A stretch of DNA of 38,285 nt, from assembly GCA_014383215.1 (NCBI GenBank), contig JACNIG010000304.1:1-38285 (forward strand), read 5' to 3'. The notes under the pieces were generated by a model. That model saw nothing but the letters and a program-made list of their open reading frames with translations, ran no database searches and was not told the DNA's origin. How positions within the stretch are numbered: the first letter of the stretch is position 1; every line of letters begins with the position of its first letter. Shown here piece after piece: positions 1 through 8,296 of this stretch. Made by a program: the position numbers and the translations under genes. Source of the DNA: Candidatus Desulfatibia vada (GTDB lineage Bacteria > Desulfobacterota > Desulfobacteria > Desulfobacterales > UBA11574).

Positions 1-114
1 TTAATGGTTTATTTGCCCTCAAATCTCAAAATATATTTTCAGTCAAATCGCAAAGGTCTCATATAGTCTGTGTCCAATTGCGCTGGTCTGCGGTTAATTT
101 CATAAAATCAGGAG
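1..114. other. Window-edge non-coding stretch with one short repeat motif
   Basis: No ORF with a ribosome-binding site is visible. Positions 49-61 read CGCAAAGGTCTCA, one copy of a short motif that recurs in other gaps of the window (8449-8466, 26487-26515, 32658-32670). The gene feeding into this gap lies outside the window. Confidence 0.5.
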
Positions 115-123
115 GTGGGGAAG

Positions 124-759
124 ATGACCAGAGTATATGTGGTGCGCCATGGTCAGACAGCCTGGAACCTGGAGGAAGTCTTTCGCGGACGTGCAGATAT
201 TCCTCTTGATGAAACCGGAAAACAAGAAGTCCATTTGGCCGGCGAGGCTCTTCAGAACGAAAGCGTGCATGCCGTTTACAGCAGCCCCCTGTCCCGCTCT
301 ATGGAAACAGCTGAAAATATAGCTAAATTTCATGACATCGCCGTTACTCCTTTGGAAGCAATTATTGACATCAGTTACGGCGAATGGGAAGGAGTGAGTT
401 TAAAGGAAATTGCAGCAAAATATCCGGATCTATACTCGCTCTGGCTTCAGGAGCCTCACAAAGTCCGCTTCCCCCATGGAGAGACGCTGGACGAGGTGCG
501 CGGGCGAACCATGGAAGCCATTGAGAATCTTGTGGCAAAACACCTAAATGAAACTATCGCCCTGGTGGCCCACCGAGCACCGAACAAGGTGATCTGCTGT
601 GCCCTGCTGGGGTTAGACAACAGCCACTTCTGGCGCATTCAACAGGATACCGCCAGCACCAACCTTTTTATTTATAAAAACGAGCAGTGGATTGTCTCGT
701 TTCTGAATGATACATCCTATCTAAAGGTTCTGGGAAAAACGCCCCTGTCCGATTTTTAG
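124..759 (+). CDS. Histidine phosphatase family protein (phosphoglycerate mutase-like)
   Basis: A 211-residue cytosolic phosphatase of the histidine phosphatase superfamily. The N-terminus carries the RHGQT signature (residues 8-12, phospho-accepting His9) followed by TAWN. The central SSPLSRSMETAE matches the conserved substrate-pocket stretch, and the second conserved histidine lies in LVAHRAP near residue 146; the residue after it is Arg where Gly is usual. A GTG at 115 is in frame, but it sits inside the GGAGG at 111-115. The ATG at 124, 8 bases downstream of that sequence, is therefore the better start. Family members include cofactor-dependent and broad-specificity phosphatases and alpha-ribazole phosphatase (CobC). 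No cobalamin genes are nearby, so the substrate cannot be named. The gene stands alone. Confidence 0.88.
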   Translation: MTRVYVVRHGQTAWNLEEVFRGRADIPLDETGKQEVHLAGEALQNESVHAVYSSPLSRSMETAENIAKFHDIAVTPLEAIIDISYGEWEGVSLKEIAAKYPDLYSLWLQEPHKVRFPHGETLDEVRGRTMEAIENLVAKHLNETIALVAHRAPNKVICCALLGLDNSHFWRIQQDTASTNLFIYKNEQWIVSFLNDTSYLKVLGKTPLSDF

Positions 760-840
760 CCAAACAATAATTCAGAATAAGCCAATTTTTCTTCTTTAAT
801 TGCAAATTCTGTGCTATTTCTGGAAAAACTTTTTCCATTG

Positions 841-1216
841 CCACCAAGACACCAAGGCACGAAGAAAAAATAATAACTCAAGTTTCGCACCCTGATTTAA
901 ATCAAAATCCTTAGCGCCCAAGGGTTGGATGATATTTTTTAAAAGGCAAAATATAAATAGAGCGTTTTCACTTTGTTGACGGCGCCTAGAGATAAAATAT
1001 CATTTTATCATACTGAATAGAAAACAAAACTTCGATAAACACTGTCGTTGCGCCTGGCCTGGTTGGATTGTGAAAACATAACTTTTTGCGCAGTTCTCGA
1101 GATATTTTACCTTTTAAAAAACACCATCCAACCTTTACGAGTAAAGAGCATCGTTAAAGTATGGGGTGCGAAACTTGAATAATAAACATATCCTTTGTGT
1201 CTTTGTGCCTTGGGGG
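841..1216. repeat. About 376-bp long inverted-repeat element, no ORF (MITE-like)
   Basis: This fills most of the 500-bp gap before the deacetylase-like gene. The outer left arm, 841-864, is built of 8-base units of the form nCACCAAG; 1193-1216 is its imperfect reverse complement. Further in, AAGTTTCGCACCC (880-892) pairs with GGGTGCGAAACTT (1164-1176). The inner arms at 921-954 and 1102-1135 match over about 34 bases with few mismatches. A near-palindrome (GATAAAATATCATTTTATC) sits near the centre at about 991-1009. There is no transposase and no plausible ORF. It could be a non-autonomous mobile element or an extragenic palindrome. Copy number elsewhere is unknown. Confidence 0.7.
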
Positions 1217-1260
1217 CAAATATTTTTTTGATTCTGCCTATTTCAGATTAGGAGAAATTA

Positions 1261-2136
1261 ATGAAAAAAACCGGTGTGTTTTACCATCCCAGCTTCAGCC
1301 GCAGGAGCTATCTTACCCAGGGCGCCCGGCTGGAGGATTTCCCCGGGGCCATCGAGCATATCTTGGCCCGCGATAATGTTACTATGTATGAATCACCGCC
1401 GATTGAAGAAGAATGGATCCTGAAAGTTCACACTCCGGAGCTTATCCGGGGGGTCGAGGCGGACACGCTTTGTTCAACCGCCTGGCATTCTGCCGGCGGA
1501 GTCGTTTTGGCCGGAGAAAAGATCTGCACCGGTGAAATCGACAATGCTTTTGCTCTCATTGGCGCCGGCGGCCATCATTCCGGCCGAAACTACTTTGGCG
1601 GTTATTGCTGTTTTAACGACGTGGTCATAACGATCACTTATCTGCGTGAAATCCACAACATCCGGCGTTTTGCCATTATGGATACGGATGCGCACCATGG
1701 TGACGGCACGCGGGATCTGCTCAGAAACGATCCGGAGGTGCTTCACGTTTGTTGCTGCGGCATGGATCATGTTTCAGAAGACGGCACCAAGGTGGATATT
1801 CTTGCACCCGGTGGTTACTGGGGAGTCCGGACCAAGGGAGGCGAGGATATAGATCAAATCTATGCCGACAAGATAAAATCCGAGTTCTATCCCCGGGTTA
1901 TGGATTTCAAACCCGACCTTATTTTCTGGTACTTTGGTTTCGACACTCACAAAGGAGACTACGGCAGCCTGGGACTGAGCGGCCGCTGCTATCAAGAGAT
2001 TGCCCGTTTTATGCTGCAACTCGCCGAAGAAGCGACCGGCAATCGCCTGGAAGTGGTTCTGGCAGGCGGCTCAAGAACCGATATCGCCACCAATGTTATC
2101 CCCCCGATTATAGAAATATTAGCCGATTGGGAATAA
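1261..2136 (+). CDS. Histone deacetylase / acetylpolyamine amidohydrolase family protein
   Basis: A 291-residue protein of the arginase/deacetylase fold, which normally uses zinc to remove acetyl groups from lysine or polyamines. Visible motifs are GAGGHHSG (101-108, the paired catalytic histidines 105-106), CCFNDV (116-121), DTDAHHGDGT (141-150, with zinc ligands Asp143 and His145) and GFDTH (226-230, zinc ligand Asp228). In most members a Gly-Gly-Tyr near the C-terminus supplies a transition-state tyrosine. Here the matching place reads LAGGSRTD, with Ser271 instead of Tyr. The start has AGGAG at 1250-1254. Length is slightly short for bacterial members (about 300-370). It converges with a nitroreductase gene 19 bp away. 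The substrate is unknown; acetoin-utilisation or polyamine roles are possible. Confidence 0.85.
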   Translation: MKKTGVFYHPSFSRRSYLTQGARLEDFPGAIEHILARDNVTMYESPPIEEEWILKVHTPELIRGVEADTLCSTAWHSAGGVVLAGEKICTGEIDNAFALIGAGGHHSGRNYFGGYCCFNDVVITITYLREIHNIRRFAIMDTDAHHGDGTRDLLRNDPEVLHVCCCGMDHVSEDGTKVDILAPGGYWGVRTKGGEDIDQIYADKIKSEFYPRVMDFKPDLIFWYFGFDTHKGDYGSLGLSGRCYQEIARFMLQLAEEATGNRLEVVLAGGSRTDIATNVIPPIIEILADWE

Positions 2137-2155
2137 TGCTGAAATATCGTATAGT

Positions 2156-2893
2156 CTATTTAAGCTTACCCACAGTGATCAGATACAACACCGTCTCTTC
2201 CTGACCGTCAACCCCTAAAAGTTCATTGAAATCATCATCGTAGAAGGCACCGATGGGACAGGACCCAAAACCCATGGCAGTTGCAGCCAGCTGGACATTC
2301 TGGCAGACATGTCCCATATCCATGGGAATGTAACGCATGGCACGTTCGCGGTACTTGGTCATGCAGCGCAGCATCATGGCGGTCCAGATAATAACCACAG
2401 CAGCCCGGCGAACCACAGGCTGTCCCAGACCGGCAGCGGTCAGGGCCTGGCTGAAATCACCGGCCTTGATACATTCCAGAGCAAAATCAGCCACATTAAA
2501 ATGGTAAATACCCTTGGGCACTTCTTCCACCTTGTCAACGTAAAGATAGGCTTCAAAAGGGTAGAGGGCGCCGGCAGAGGGCGCAGTACGCAGCAGATGC
2601 ATTCCGGCGCGTGCGGTGATACCCTGGGTTCCCCACATCAGTTTGGAGAGCTCCCCGAGGCTGAGCGGATCAGGCGTGGTGTTACGTTCAGATCGACGTC
2701 TGGCCAGGCATTGCCAGAGATCGGCGGACTGGGACAGGTCGGGTTCCGGTAATTGGACGCGTTCCGCATCCGGATAGGTCTTAAAGCTGCTTGGGGATGG
2801 AATAGAGCCCAGGTCGTCCATCAAAGGCCGATTCCGGTGATATTTAGTGCCTTGCACATAGCCAAATGCGAGTCCTTGTTTATATTTTGCCAT
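2156..2893 (-). CDS. SagB-type nitroreductase-family dehydrogenase
   Basis: A 245-residue FMN-binding nitroreductase-fold protein. The segment APSAGALYPFEAYLYV (about 103-118) is the hallmark of the SagB/ThcOx subfamily. RRRSERN near residues 65-71 is the FMN-phosphate-binding stretch seen at the start of such domains, and the C-terminal GFGSCPIGAF (about 208-217) is the conserved glycine-rich end. SagB proteins oxidise azoline rings in thiazole/oxazole-modified peptides, but many family members stand alone in anaerobes with unknown substrates. No cyclodehydratase (YcaO) or precursor peptide is seen here, so a peptide-toxin role is not supported. The start is backed by AAGGAG at about 2901-2906, some 8 bases upstream on this strand. 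Confidence 0.85.
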   Translation of the reverse strand: MAKYKQGLAFGYVQGTKYHRNRPLMDDLGSIPSPSSFKTYPDAERVQLPEPDLSQSADLWQCLARRRSERNTTPDPLSLGELSKLMWGTQGITARAGMHLLRTAPSAGALYPFEAYLYVDKVEEVPKGIYHFNVADFALECIKAGDFSQALTAAGLGQPVVRRAAVVIIWTAMMLRCMTKYRERAMRYIPMDMGHVCQNVQLAATAMGFGSCPIGAFYDDDFNELLGVDGQEETVLYLITVGKLK

Positions 2894-2937
2894 GAGATGC
2901 TCCTTTCATGAAAGCTTGTTTATTACCTAAACTGATC

Positions 2938-3035
2938 GGTTCTGGGTTCAGTGGTTCTGGGTTCAAAGGTTAACGCAGAACGCAGAACGTTGAACCTCTG
3001 AACGCCTACAAGCAAAACGTTGAACGCTCAACCCA
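2938..3035. repeat. Word-like direct and inverted repeat cluster
   Basis: In the 236-bp divergent gap. GGTTCTGGGTTCA occurs at 2938-2950 and again at 2953-2965. It is followed by runs of AACGCAGAACGCAGAACGTT and, at 3017-3034, ACGTTGAACGCTCAACCC, which pair with the first copies as a loose inverted repeat. No ORF is present. Confidence 0.6.
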
Positions 3036-3129
3036 GGGATTAATAATTCAACATAATAACAGGACATATAACATAAGTAAAGAAACCGCTTGCAGGATTA
3101 ACCTTGCGTATGTGCAGCGCTTATAATAT

Positions 3130-3774
3130 ATGACAACCATGAAAAGTCCTGACAATAAGGCTCTGGAGTTGGCCCTGCAGGCCCTGAAATGGACCGACGA
3201 AGCTATCTATAAATTTACGTCGCTTGAGTCTCTGCCTGAACCCATGGACTGTAAGACGGGGTGTCACTATTGCTGTTTTAACCTTCCGGTGGTAACGCCC
3301 CCGGAGGCGCTGCTTATAGGTTGTCATGTAGAACAGACTTTCACGGCTCAGGAGAAAAAAGAGATTAACGACAGAATTAAAAAGATTATGGAACGCATAG
3401 ACGGCATAAGCCCTTATGAAGTGGCCATGATGCGGCATGAGCTACCCTGCATCTTTTTAAAAGATGCAATGTGTAAGATTTATGAGGTAAGACCTGCTGT
3501 GTGTCGAACCTGTACTTCGACAGATGCCGAGCATTGCAAAATGATCTTTGAGTCCAGGAATCACAGGGCCAGGCTAAAATGTTATCAGCCAATACGTGAA
3601 ATATTTCAAACTGTCCATTCACGTTTAGTTGATCATTGTCGGGAAATGGGGTGTCAAACTGATGCTTTGCCTTTACCAGAGGCCGTTAAAGATTATTTCA
3701 GGCACCCTGAACCAATCGAGGCATGGTTGCAGGGCGAAATAGTCTTTCAAATGCACAACCCGGGCAAATCGTAA
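3130..3774 (+). CDS. YkgJ-type cysteine-cluster protein (UPF0153-like)
   Basis: A 214-residue cytosolic protein of the YkgJ/UPF0153 cysteine-cluster family, thought to bind zinc or an iron-sulfur cluster. The N-terminal cluster CKTGCHYCC spans residues 41-49. A second set of cysteines (CIFLKDAMCKIYEVRPAVC and CTSTDAEHC) lies around 111-140, in the usual spacing including the conserved YEVRPAVCR. The biochemical role of the family is not settled. The ribosome-binding site is weak (GCAGG about 40 bases back, nothing closer), so the ATG at 3139 (MKSPDNK) is an alternative start. It is transcribed away from the nitroreductase and is followed by a 315-bp gap, so it is probably monocistronic. Confidence 0.8.
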   Translation: MTTMKSPDNKALELALQALKWTDEAIYKFTSLESLPEPMDCKTGCHYCCFNLPVVTPPEALLIGCHVEQTFTAQEKKEINDRIKKIMERIDGISPYEVAMMRHELPCIFLKDAMCKIYEVRPAVCRTCTSTDAEHCKMIFESRNHRARLKCYQPIREIFQTVHSRLVDHCREMGCQTDALPLPEAVKDYFRHPEPIEAWLQGEIVFQMHNPGKS

Positions 3775-3823
3775 CCAAACAGAAAAGTTCAACAATTTAC
3801 TTTAATGTACTATTTAACAAGCA

Positions 3824-3903
3824 GATACTGGATGCTTGATACTCGATAAAATGAGGATAACTTCCTTTTAAAATCCAGCATCCAGGAACCAGTATCCAGC
3901 ATC
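3824..3903. repeat. Inverted repeat of GATACTGGATGC-type words
   Basis: GATACTGGATGCTTGATAC at 3824-3842 is mirrored on the other strand by the 31 bases at 3873-3903, whose reverse complement begins GATGCTGGATACTGG. The spacer is about 30 bp. It lies in the 315-bp gap between the YkgJ-like gene and the FKBP gene. Nothing else was seen in that gap apart from the AGGAG upstream of the FKBP start. Confidence 0.6.
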
Positions 3904-4089
3904 TTATTCATAACGGCGGTACATGATGGTATAAATATTATTGCTACAAAAAGGGAAAAACACACAACTAACGAAAGAAAAGTATCTTGACAAAAGCCTT
4001 CCGCAAGATAATGGTTGCGCGGCATAAAGGATTTGTGCGAATAACGAGATGAAATTTAATTTTTAACAGATTGATAGAACGAGGAGAAA

Positions 4090-4518
4090 ATGACTCAAGC
4101 TAAAATTGGCGATAACGTAAAGGTTCACTTTGAAGGCTGCTTGGTAGATGGAACGGTATTCGGTTCTACCATGGACGAAGAGCCGTTTGAGTTTACAATC
4201 GGAGAGAAAAATATGCTGCCGGGCTTTGAAAATGAGGTCGTCGGCATGAAACAAGGAGACACAAAAACAATCACACTTACGCCGATGGAGGCTTACGGTC
4301 CATACAAAAAAGAACGCGTATTTGGTATGGAGAAATCCGGCTTCCCCCCGGAAATAAATTTAGAAGTTGGGAAGCGTCTTAGAGTTCGCAAACAAGATGG
4401 AGAATATGCTGTCGTTACCATTAAACATTTTGCTGAAGATAGTATCGTGTTAGATGAAAACGATCCTTTGGCAGGGAAAACCCTAACCTTTAAAATCGAG
4501 CTTGTTGAAATTTTATAG
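4090..4518 (+). CDS. FKBP-type peptidyl-prolyl cis-trans isomerase, SlyD-like
   Basis: A 142-residue cytosolic isomerase that would speed proline cis-trans isomerisation and act as a folding helper. The N-terminal FKBP half shows VKVHFEGCLVDGTVFGST (10-27) and FTIGEKNMLPGFENEVVGM (35-53), with the typical GMKQGDTKTI loop. The insert EAYGPYKKERVFGM (68-81) marks the start of the IF chaperone domain that separates SlyD from ordinary FKBPs. The closing strand is GKTLTFKIELVEIL. The long histidine/cysteine-rich tail of E. coli SlyD, used in nickel delivery, is absent. The start has GAGGAG at 4080-4085. The next gene begins 46 bases downstream. Confidence 0.9.
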   Translation: MTQAKIGDNVKVHFEGCLVDGTVFGSTMDEEPFEFTIGEKNMLPGFENEVVGMKQGDTKTITLTPMEAYGPYKKERVFGMEKSGFPPEINLEVGKRLRVRKQDGEYAVVTIKHFAEDSIVLDENDPLAGKTLTFKIELVEIL

Positions 4519-4564
4519 CAAACGCCGACCATGTCCAACCGCATGGTATATGTTAGGAGTCTTT

Positions 4565-4864
4565 ATGAATTGTATTTTTTGCCAGTCAGAGATTAACGAC
4601 GATGATATCTTAAAAGATGGAATTGACGCTAGAGTAGCAGGGGAAAAAACATTCCCTTTGGAATACAATTGCCCTGAATGTATTCATGTTTGGGTTACTG
4701 AAAGCTGTGCAGGGAGATTTCCGCTTGACCCTTTCTTTCAAGATCCGGAAAGAAGAATAACGCTCAGCAGATGTATTCGCAAACTTTGCGAACAAAACCA
4801 TGATAACCGTTTGCAAGGGCCATTAAGCCTTCAAAAGTTAAGCTATCTTTGGATGAAGAAGTAA
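4565..4864 (+). CDS. Small hypothetical protein with two CxxC pairs
   Basis: A 99-residue protein that I do not recognise. It starts at an ATG preceded by AGGAG at 4554-4558. An upstream in-frame ATG at 4502 lies inside the end of the FKBP gene and lacks support. Cysteine pairs CIFC (3-6) and CPEC (36-39) resemble a zinc ribbon, and the C-terminal half is basic and hydrophilic. It closely follows the SlyD-like gene and precedes the ACT protein by 50 bp, so the three may be co-transcribed. Function unknown; a small metal-binding protein is the safest reading. Confidence 0.6.
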   Translation: MNCIFCQSEINDDDILKDGIDARVAGEKTFPLEYNCPECIHVWVTESCAGRFPLDPFFQDPERRITLSRCIRKLCEQNHDNRLQGPLSLQKLSYLWMKK

Positions 4865-4914
4865 AAATAAGTTTGAATTCCCTGTTAGGCTATAACCAAT
4901 AATAGGAGTCAAAG

Positions 4915-5403
4915 ATGGTAAGAACGGAAATTTCACTTTTTCTGAAAAACGTTCCCGGCGAATTAGGCAAACTAACATCTCTGCTGGGAGATGAAGGCAT
5001 CAACATCGACGCCCTCACGATTCAGGATGCATCTTCTTATGTGCAGAATCTTTTTCAGGCCCGGGGTAAATCCCTCAAGCGCATCGCCTCGGTGGCCAGC
5101 TACAATTCCATGCGCAAGGACTCAGCCGACTTTGCCCTGATAAGGCTGCTGGTTGATCAAACCGACAGGACCATCGACCTTTTGTCGAAAAATGATTATA
5201 TCTTTGACATTATGCCGGTAATGGCCCTTGAACTTAATAACAGACCCGGCACCCTGGCCGCCATCGCCAGTAAGCTCGGCGAAGAAGGCGTCAACATCAA
5301 CTATGTGTACGGTTCGGTGTCATCATCAGATGAAAAATGCCTGTTTGTCTTCTGTCCCGAAGACATCGAGCTTGCGGCCAAGATATTCAAAGATTGGTCC
5401 TAA
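4915..5403 (+). CDS. Tandem ACT-domain protein
   Basis: A 162-residue protein made almost wholly of two ACT domains, small ligand-binding modules that usually sense amino acids. The first begins EISLFLKNVPGELGKLTSLL (5-24) and the second MALELNNRPGTLAAIASKL (103-121). Each has the Pro-Gly turn where ligands bind and the following 'GINID/GVNIN' strand. No catalytic domain is attached, so it is regulatory or a partner of another protein. Stand-alone double-ACT proteins of this kind are often found near aromatic amino acid or phenylacetate-CoA ligase genes; none is here. A probable SD is AGGAG at about 4902-4906. The strong terminator at 5442-5486 ends the transcript. Confidence 0.85.
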   Translation: MVRTEISLFLKNVPGELGKLTSLLGDEGINIDALTIQDASSYVQNLFQARGKSLKRIASVASYNSMRKDSADFALIRLLVDQTDRTIDLLSKNDYIFDIMPVMALELNNRPGTLAAIASKLGEEGVNINYVYGSVSSSDEKCLFVFCPEDIELAAKIFKDWS

Positions 5404-5441
5404 CTAGACTTTCTTATAAAGAACATCAACTGATTTTTCCT

Positions 5442-5486
5442 AAAAAAATCCCGCTGACACTTGAAGTGCGAGCGGGATTTTTATTT
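5442..5486. terminator. Bidirectional intrinsic terminator between the ACT gene and dnaK
   Basis: The stem AAAAATCCCGCT / AGCGGGATTTTT, with a loop of about 15 bases, is flanked by an A-run on the left and a T-run on the right. It can therefore stop transcription from both converging genes, the ACT gene (+) and dnaK (-). Confidence 0.9.
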
Positions 5487-5502
5487 GTGCTGAAATTATA
5501 TG

Positions 5503-7437
5503 TTATTTATTGTCGTCGTCTTTGACCTCTTCGAAATCAGCATCGACCACATCTTCTTCCGGTGCTGAAGGTCCGGTCTGATCCGTGCCTTCCGCGCCGG
5601 GTTGGGCGCCGGCCTGCTGGTCGTCCGCCTGGGATGCCTGCTTATACATCGCTTCCGCCAGCTTATGGGATATCTGGGTCAACTCTTCGCTCAGACGGCT
5701 GATCTCTTGAGTATCATCACCTTCCATGGCTTTTTTAAGGTTTTCAGAGGCCACTTTAACACTGCTCTTGGTAGCATCGTCGACTTTGTCGCCAAGATCC
5801 TTGATTGATTTTTCGGTTGAATAAATCAATGAATCGGCCTGATTGCGGGCATCTACCAATTTCCTTTTCTTTTTGTCTTCATCGGCGTGCAGCTCACCGT
5901 CTTTTATCGCCTTGTCGATTTCTTCCTGCGTCATGCCGCTGGAGGCCGTAATCTGAATGGACTGCTCCTTGCCGGTCGCCATATCTTTGGCAGAAACGTT
6001 CACAATACCGTTGGCGTCGATATCAAAGCTAACTTCAATCTGTGGTATGCCGCGGGGTGCCGGGGGTATGCCCACCAGTTCAAAGCGTCCCAGGGTTTTA
6101 TTGCCGGCAGCCATTTCGCGCTCTCCCTGCAGCACATGGATGGAGACAGCCGGCTGGTTGTCGGCTGCGGTTGAAAAAGTCTGGCTCTTTTTGGTCGGGA
6201 TGGTTGTGTTCTTTTCAATCAGCCTGGTCATGACGCTGCCCAGAGTTTCAATGCCCAGAGAAAGGGGTGTAACATCAAGAAGGAGAACATCCTTGACATC
6301 GCCTTTGAGGACACCGCCCTGAATGGCGGCACCGAGTGCGACGACTTCATCCGGGTTGACGCCTTTGTGGGGCTCCTGCTCGAAAATCTTTTTAACCCGC
6401 TCCTGCACGGCCGGCATGCGTGTCATGCCGCCGACAAGAATGACTTCATCGATGTCTTTGGCGGTCCAGGCTGCATCTTTAAGGGCGGTACGGCAAGGCC
6501 CTTCTAAATTGTCTATCAGGTCGCCGATAAGGGCTTCCAGCTTAGCTCTGGTAATCTTTATGTTCAAATGCTTGGGGCCGCTGGCATCGGCGGTGATGAA
6601 CGGAAGGTTCACATCGGTTTCCAGAGACGTGGAAAGTTCCATTTTGGCCTTTTCAGCAGCCTCTTTGAGGCGCTGCAGCGCCATCTTGTCGCTCCTGAGA
6701 TTTATGCCCTGATCTTTATTGAATTCGTTCGCCAGGTAATCGATCAGACGAAGGTCAAAATCTTCGCCGCCAAGATGGGTGTCGCCGTTGGTCGCCTTGA
6801 CTTCAAATACGCCCTCTCCGATTTCGAGCAAGGATATATCGAATGTTCCGCCGCCAAGGTCAAAGACGGCTATTTTTTCTTCAGCTTTCTTGTCCAAGCC
6901 GTAGGCCAGAGATGCCGCCGTGGGTTCGTTGATAATTCTCAATACATTGAGACCGGCGATTTTACCGGCATCTTTGGTGGCCTGGCGCTGGTTGTCGTCA
7001 AAATAAGCCGGGACGGTAATGACGGCATCGGTGACCTTTTCTCCAAGGTATTGTTCAGCGGAGCTCTTGATGTTCGCCAATATAAAAGATGATATCTCCG
7101 CAGGGCTGTGCTGTTTCCCGCGAAGATTGATACGAACATCCCCATTGCCGGCCTGTTCGATCTTGTAAGGGAGTATCTTGATATCGTCCTGCACTATTTT
7201 GGATGAGTACTTACGGCCGATCAACCGTTTAACCCCGAAAACCGTATTTTCCGGATTCGTAATGGCCTGCCTTTTGGCGATTTGCCCCACCAGTCTTTCC
7301 CCGCTTTCGGAAACGGCGACAATTGAAGGCGTCGTGCGCCCCCCTTCAGCGTTTGTAATAACCTTGGCGTCACCCCCCTCCATGACGGCCACACATGAGT
7401 TCGTGGTGCCCAGATCTATACCTATAACTTTGCCCAT
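5503..7437 (-). CDS. dnaK: Chaperone DnaK (Hsp70)
   Basis: A full-length 644-residue Hsp70, the ATP-driven chaperone that binds exposed hydrophobic peptides in the cytosol. The N-terminal ATPase shows [17 protein letters not shown] (6-22), the phosphate-2 loop [14 protein letters not shown] (about 194-207), the connect region [14 protein letters not shown] and [13 protein letters not shown]. The substrate domain follows, with the interdomain linker in the stretch [18 protein letters not shown]. The C-terminus ends in the usual acidic tail ([12 protein letters not shown]). It lies 48 bp downstream of grpE on the same strand, so the pair is co-transcribed from the grpE promoter. Neither dnaJ nor the repressor gene hrcA is adjacent. 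An SD (AGGAGG) precedes the start. Confidence 0.98.
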   Translation of the reverse strand: MGKVIGIDLGTTNSCVAVMEGGDAKVITNAEGGRTTPSIVAVSESGERLVGQIAKRQAITNPENTVFGVKRLIGRKYSSKIVQDDIKILPYKIEQAGNGDVRINLRGKQHSPAEISSFILANIKSSAEQYLGEKVTDAVITVPAYFDDNQRQATKDAGKIAGLNVLRIINEPTAASLAYGLDKKAEEKIAVFDLGGGTFDISLLEIGEGVFEVKATNGDTHLGGEDFDLRLIDYLANEFNKDQGINLRSDKMALQRLKEAAEKAKMELSTSLETDVNLPFITADASGPKHLNIKITRAKLEALIGDLIDNLEGPCRTALKDAAWTAKDIDEVILVGGMTRMPAVQERVKKIFEQEPHKGVNPDEVVALGAAIQGGVLKGDVKDVLLLDVTPLSLGIETLGSVMTRLIEKNTTIPTKKSQTFSTAADNQPAVSIHVLQGEREMAAGNKTLGRFELVGIPPAPRGIPQIEVSFDIDANGIVNVSAKDMATGKEQSIQITASSGMTQEEIDKAIKDGELHADEDKKKRKLVDARNQADSLIYSTEKSIKDLGDKVDDATKSSVKVASENLKKAMEGDDTQEISRLSEELTQISHKLAEAMYKQASQADDQQAGAQPGAEGTDQTGPSAPEEDVVDADFEEVKDDDNK

Positions 7438-7485
7438 TTGCTCTCCTCCTAACTATCAAATATGATCAATTTTAACTTTAGTTTT

Positions 7486-8109
7486 TTAAAGCGGTTCATT
7501 TTCTTTCCGGTTTTCAGGTGTTTCTTGTTTCTTGGAAACGACCACCATGGATGGCCTGATCAGTTTGTCGTGCATCAGGTATCCTTTTTGAAGTTCCTTT
7601 AGAACGGTTTTGTCAGGATGGCTGTCGTTCTCCTCCTGCATAACGGCCTGATGAAAACAGGGATCAAACGGCTTTTCCAGGGATTCAATCGATTTAACGT
7701 GAAACTTTTCAAAGATTTTCAATATCTCTGTAAGGGTCATCTGCACCCCTGCGGCGATGGGATCGTCTGCCGGCTTGTTGTCGATCACCGAATCCAGAGC
7801 ACGTTCAAGGTTATCAACCACGGGGAGCAATGTTTTTACTAAGGATTCGTTGGCAAACTTTCTGAAATCCTCCATCTCGCGAGCCGAGCGCTTTTTGTAG
7901 TTTTCAAAATCTGCCGACACCCGCAAAAAACGATCATGTTCCTCTTGGGCTCCTTTCCGGGCAGACTCAAGCTCTGCCTCCAGATCCGCCGGGTGGGCTT
8001 CCTGTTCGACGTGATCTTCCCGGTCCGGTTCGCCTGTGGGCAATGATTTATTTTTTTCGTCGGCCTTTTCGTTTTCTTTATGGATTTTAAGTTTCTGCTT
8101 TGCGCCCAT
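7486..8109 (-). CDS. grpE: Nucleotide exchange factor GrpE
   Basis: A 207-residue co-chaperone that releases ADP from DnaK. The first 35 residues are charged and disordered. A long helical, coiled-coil segment with heptad-like charge (about 35-105) includes FLRVSADFENYKKRSAREM. The C-terminal beta domain carries KPFDPCFHQAVMQ and KGYLMHDKLIRPSMVVVSK, matching the family signature. The length is normal. It is the first gene of a grpE-dnaK operon with a recognisable sigma-70-type promoter at 8161-8188. No CIRCE element (TTAGCACTC-N9-GAGTGCTAA) was seen upstream, so HrcA control is not supported here. Confidence 0.95.
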   Translation of the reverse strand: MGAKQKLKIHKENEKADEKNKSLPTGEPDREDHVEQEAHPADLEAELESARKGAQEEHDRFLRVSADFENYKKRSAREMEDFRKFANESLVKTLLPVVDNLERALDSVIDNKPADDPIAAGVQMTLTEILKIFEKFHVKSIESLEKPFDPCFHQAVMQEENDSHPDKTVLKELQKGYLMHDKLIRPSMVVVSKKQETPENRKENEPL

Positions 8110-8160
8110 CAGTTGATGTTACCCCTGATTTGGTTGTATATGGACTTTTAAGTTTTGTAA

Positions 8161-8188
8161 AAAATAAGACTATCTTAAATAATGTCAA
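8161..8188 (-). promoter_or_regulatory. Predicted promoter of grpE-dnaK
   Basis: Reading the minus strand, TTGACA (8188-8183) is separated by 16 bases from TATTTT (8166-8161), about 50 bases before the grpE start. The -35 is perfect and the -10 is fair. It looks like a housekeeping promoter, not a heat-shock-sigma one. Confidence 0.55.
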
Positions 8189-8262
8189 GGCGGTGGTGGG
8201 GATTTTGGGATTAGTTCTTTTCTGTAAGATTTATGCATCTTGCGGCAAAAAGTATTATTGCA

Positions 8263-8296
8263 ACCACGAAAACACGAAAAAAGGAAAGCACGAAAT
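8263..8296. repeat. CACGAAA-word repeat
   Basis: CCACGAAAACACGAAA followed by AAAGGAAAGCACGAAA: three spaced copies of CACGAAA in 34 bases. It resembles the arm vocabulary of the 841-1216 element. The rest of the 8190-8534 gap holds one copy of the GAGACCTTTG motif (8449-8466) and no convincing gene. Confidence 0.45.

Noticed and set aside
1143-1216. The right arm of the 841-1216 element as a promoter for the deacetylase gene
   Set aside because: No recognisable -35/-10 pair could be placed there with confidence.
2309-2752. 147-codon plus-strand frame within the nitroreductase gene
   Set aside because: Shadow of the minus-strand SagB-type gene, whose protein motifs are clear.
2156-2893. SagB-type gene as part of a thiazole/oxazole-modified peptide cluster
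   Set aside because: No YcaO cyclodehydratase, precursor peptide or exporter is nearby.
8110-8200. CIRCE (HrcA) operator before grpE
   Set aside because: No TTAGCACTC-N9-GAGTGCTAA inverted repeat is present.
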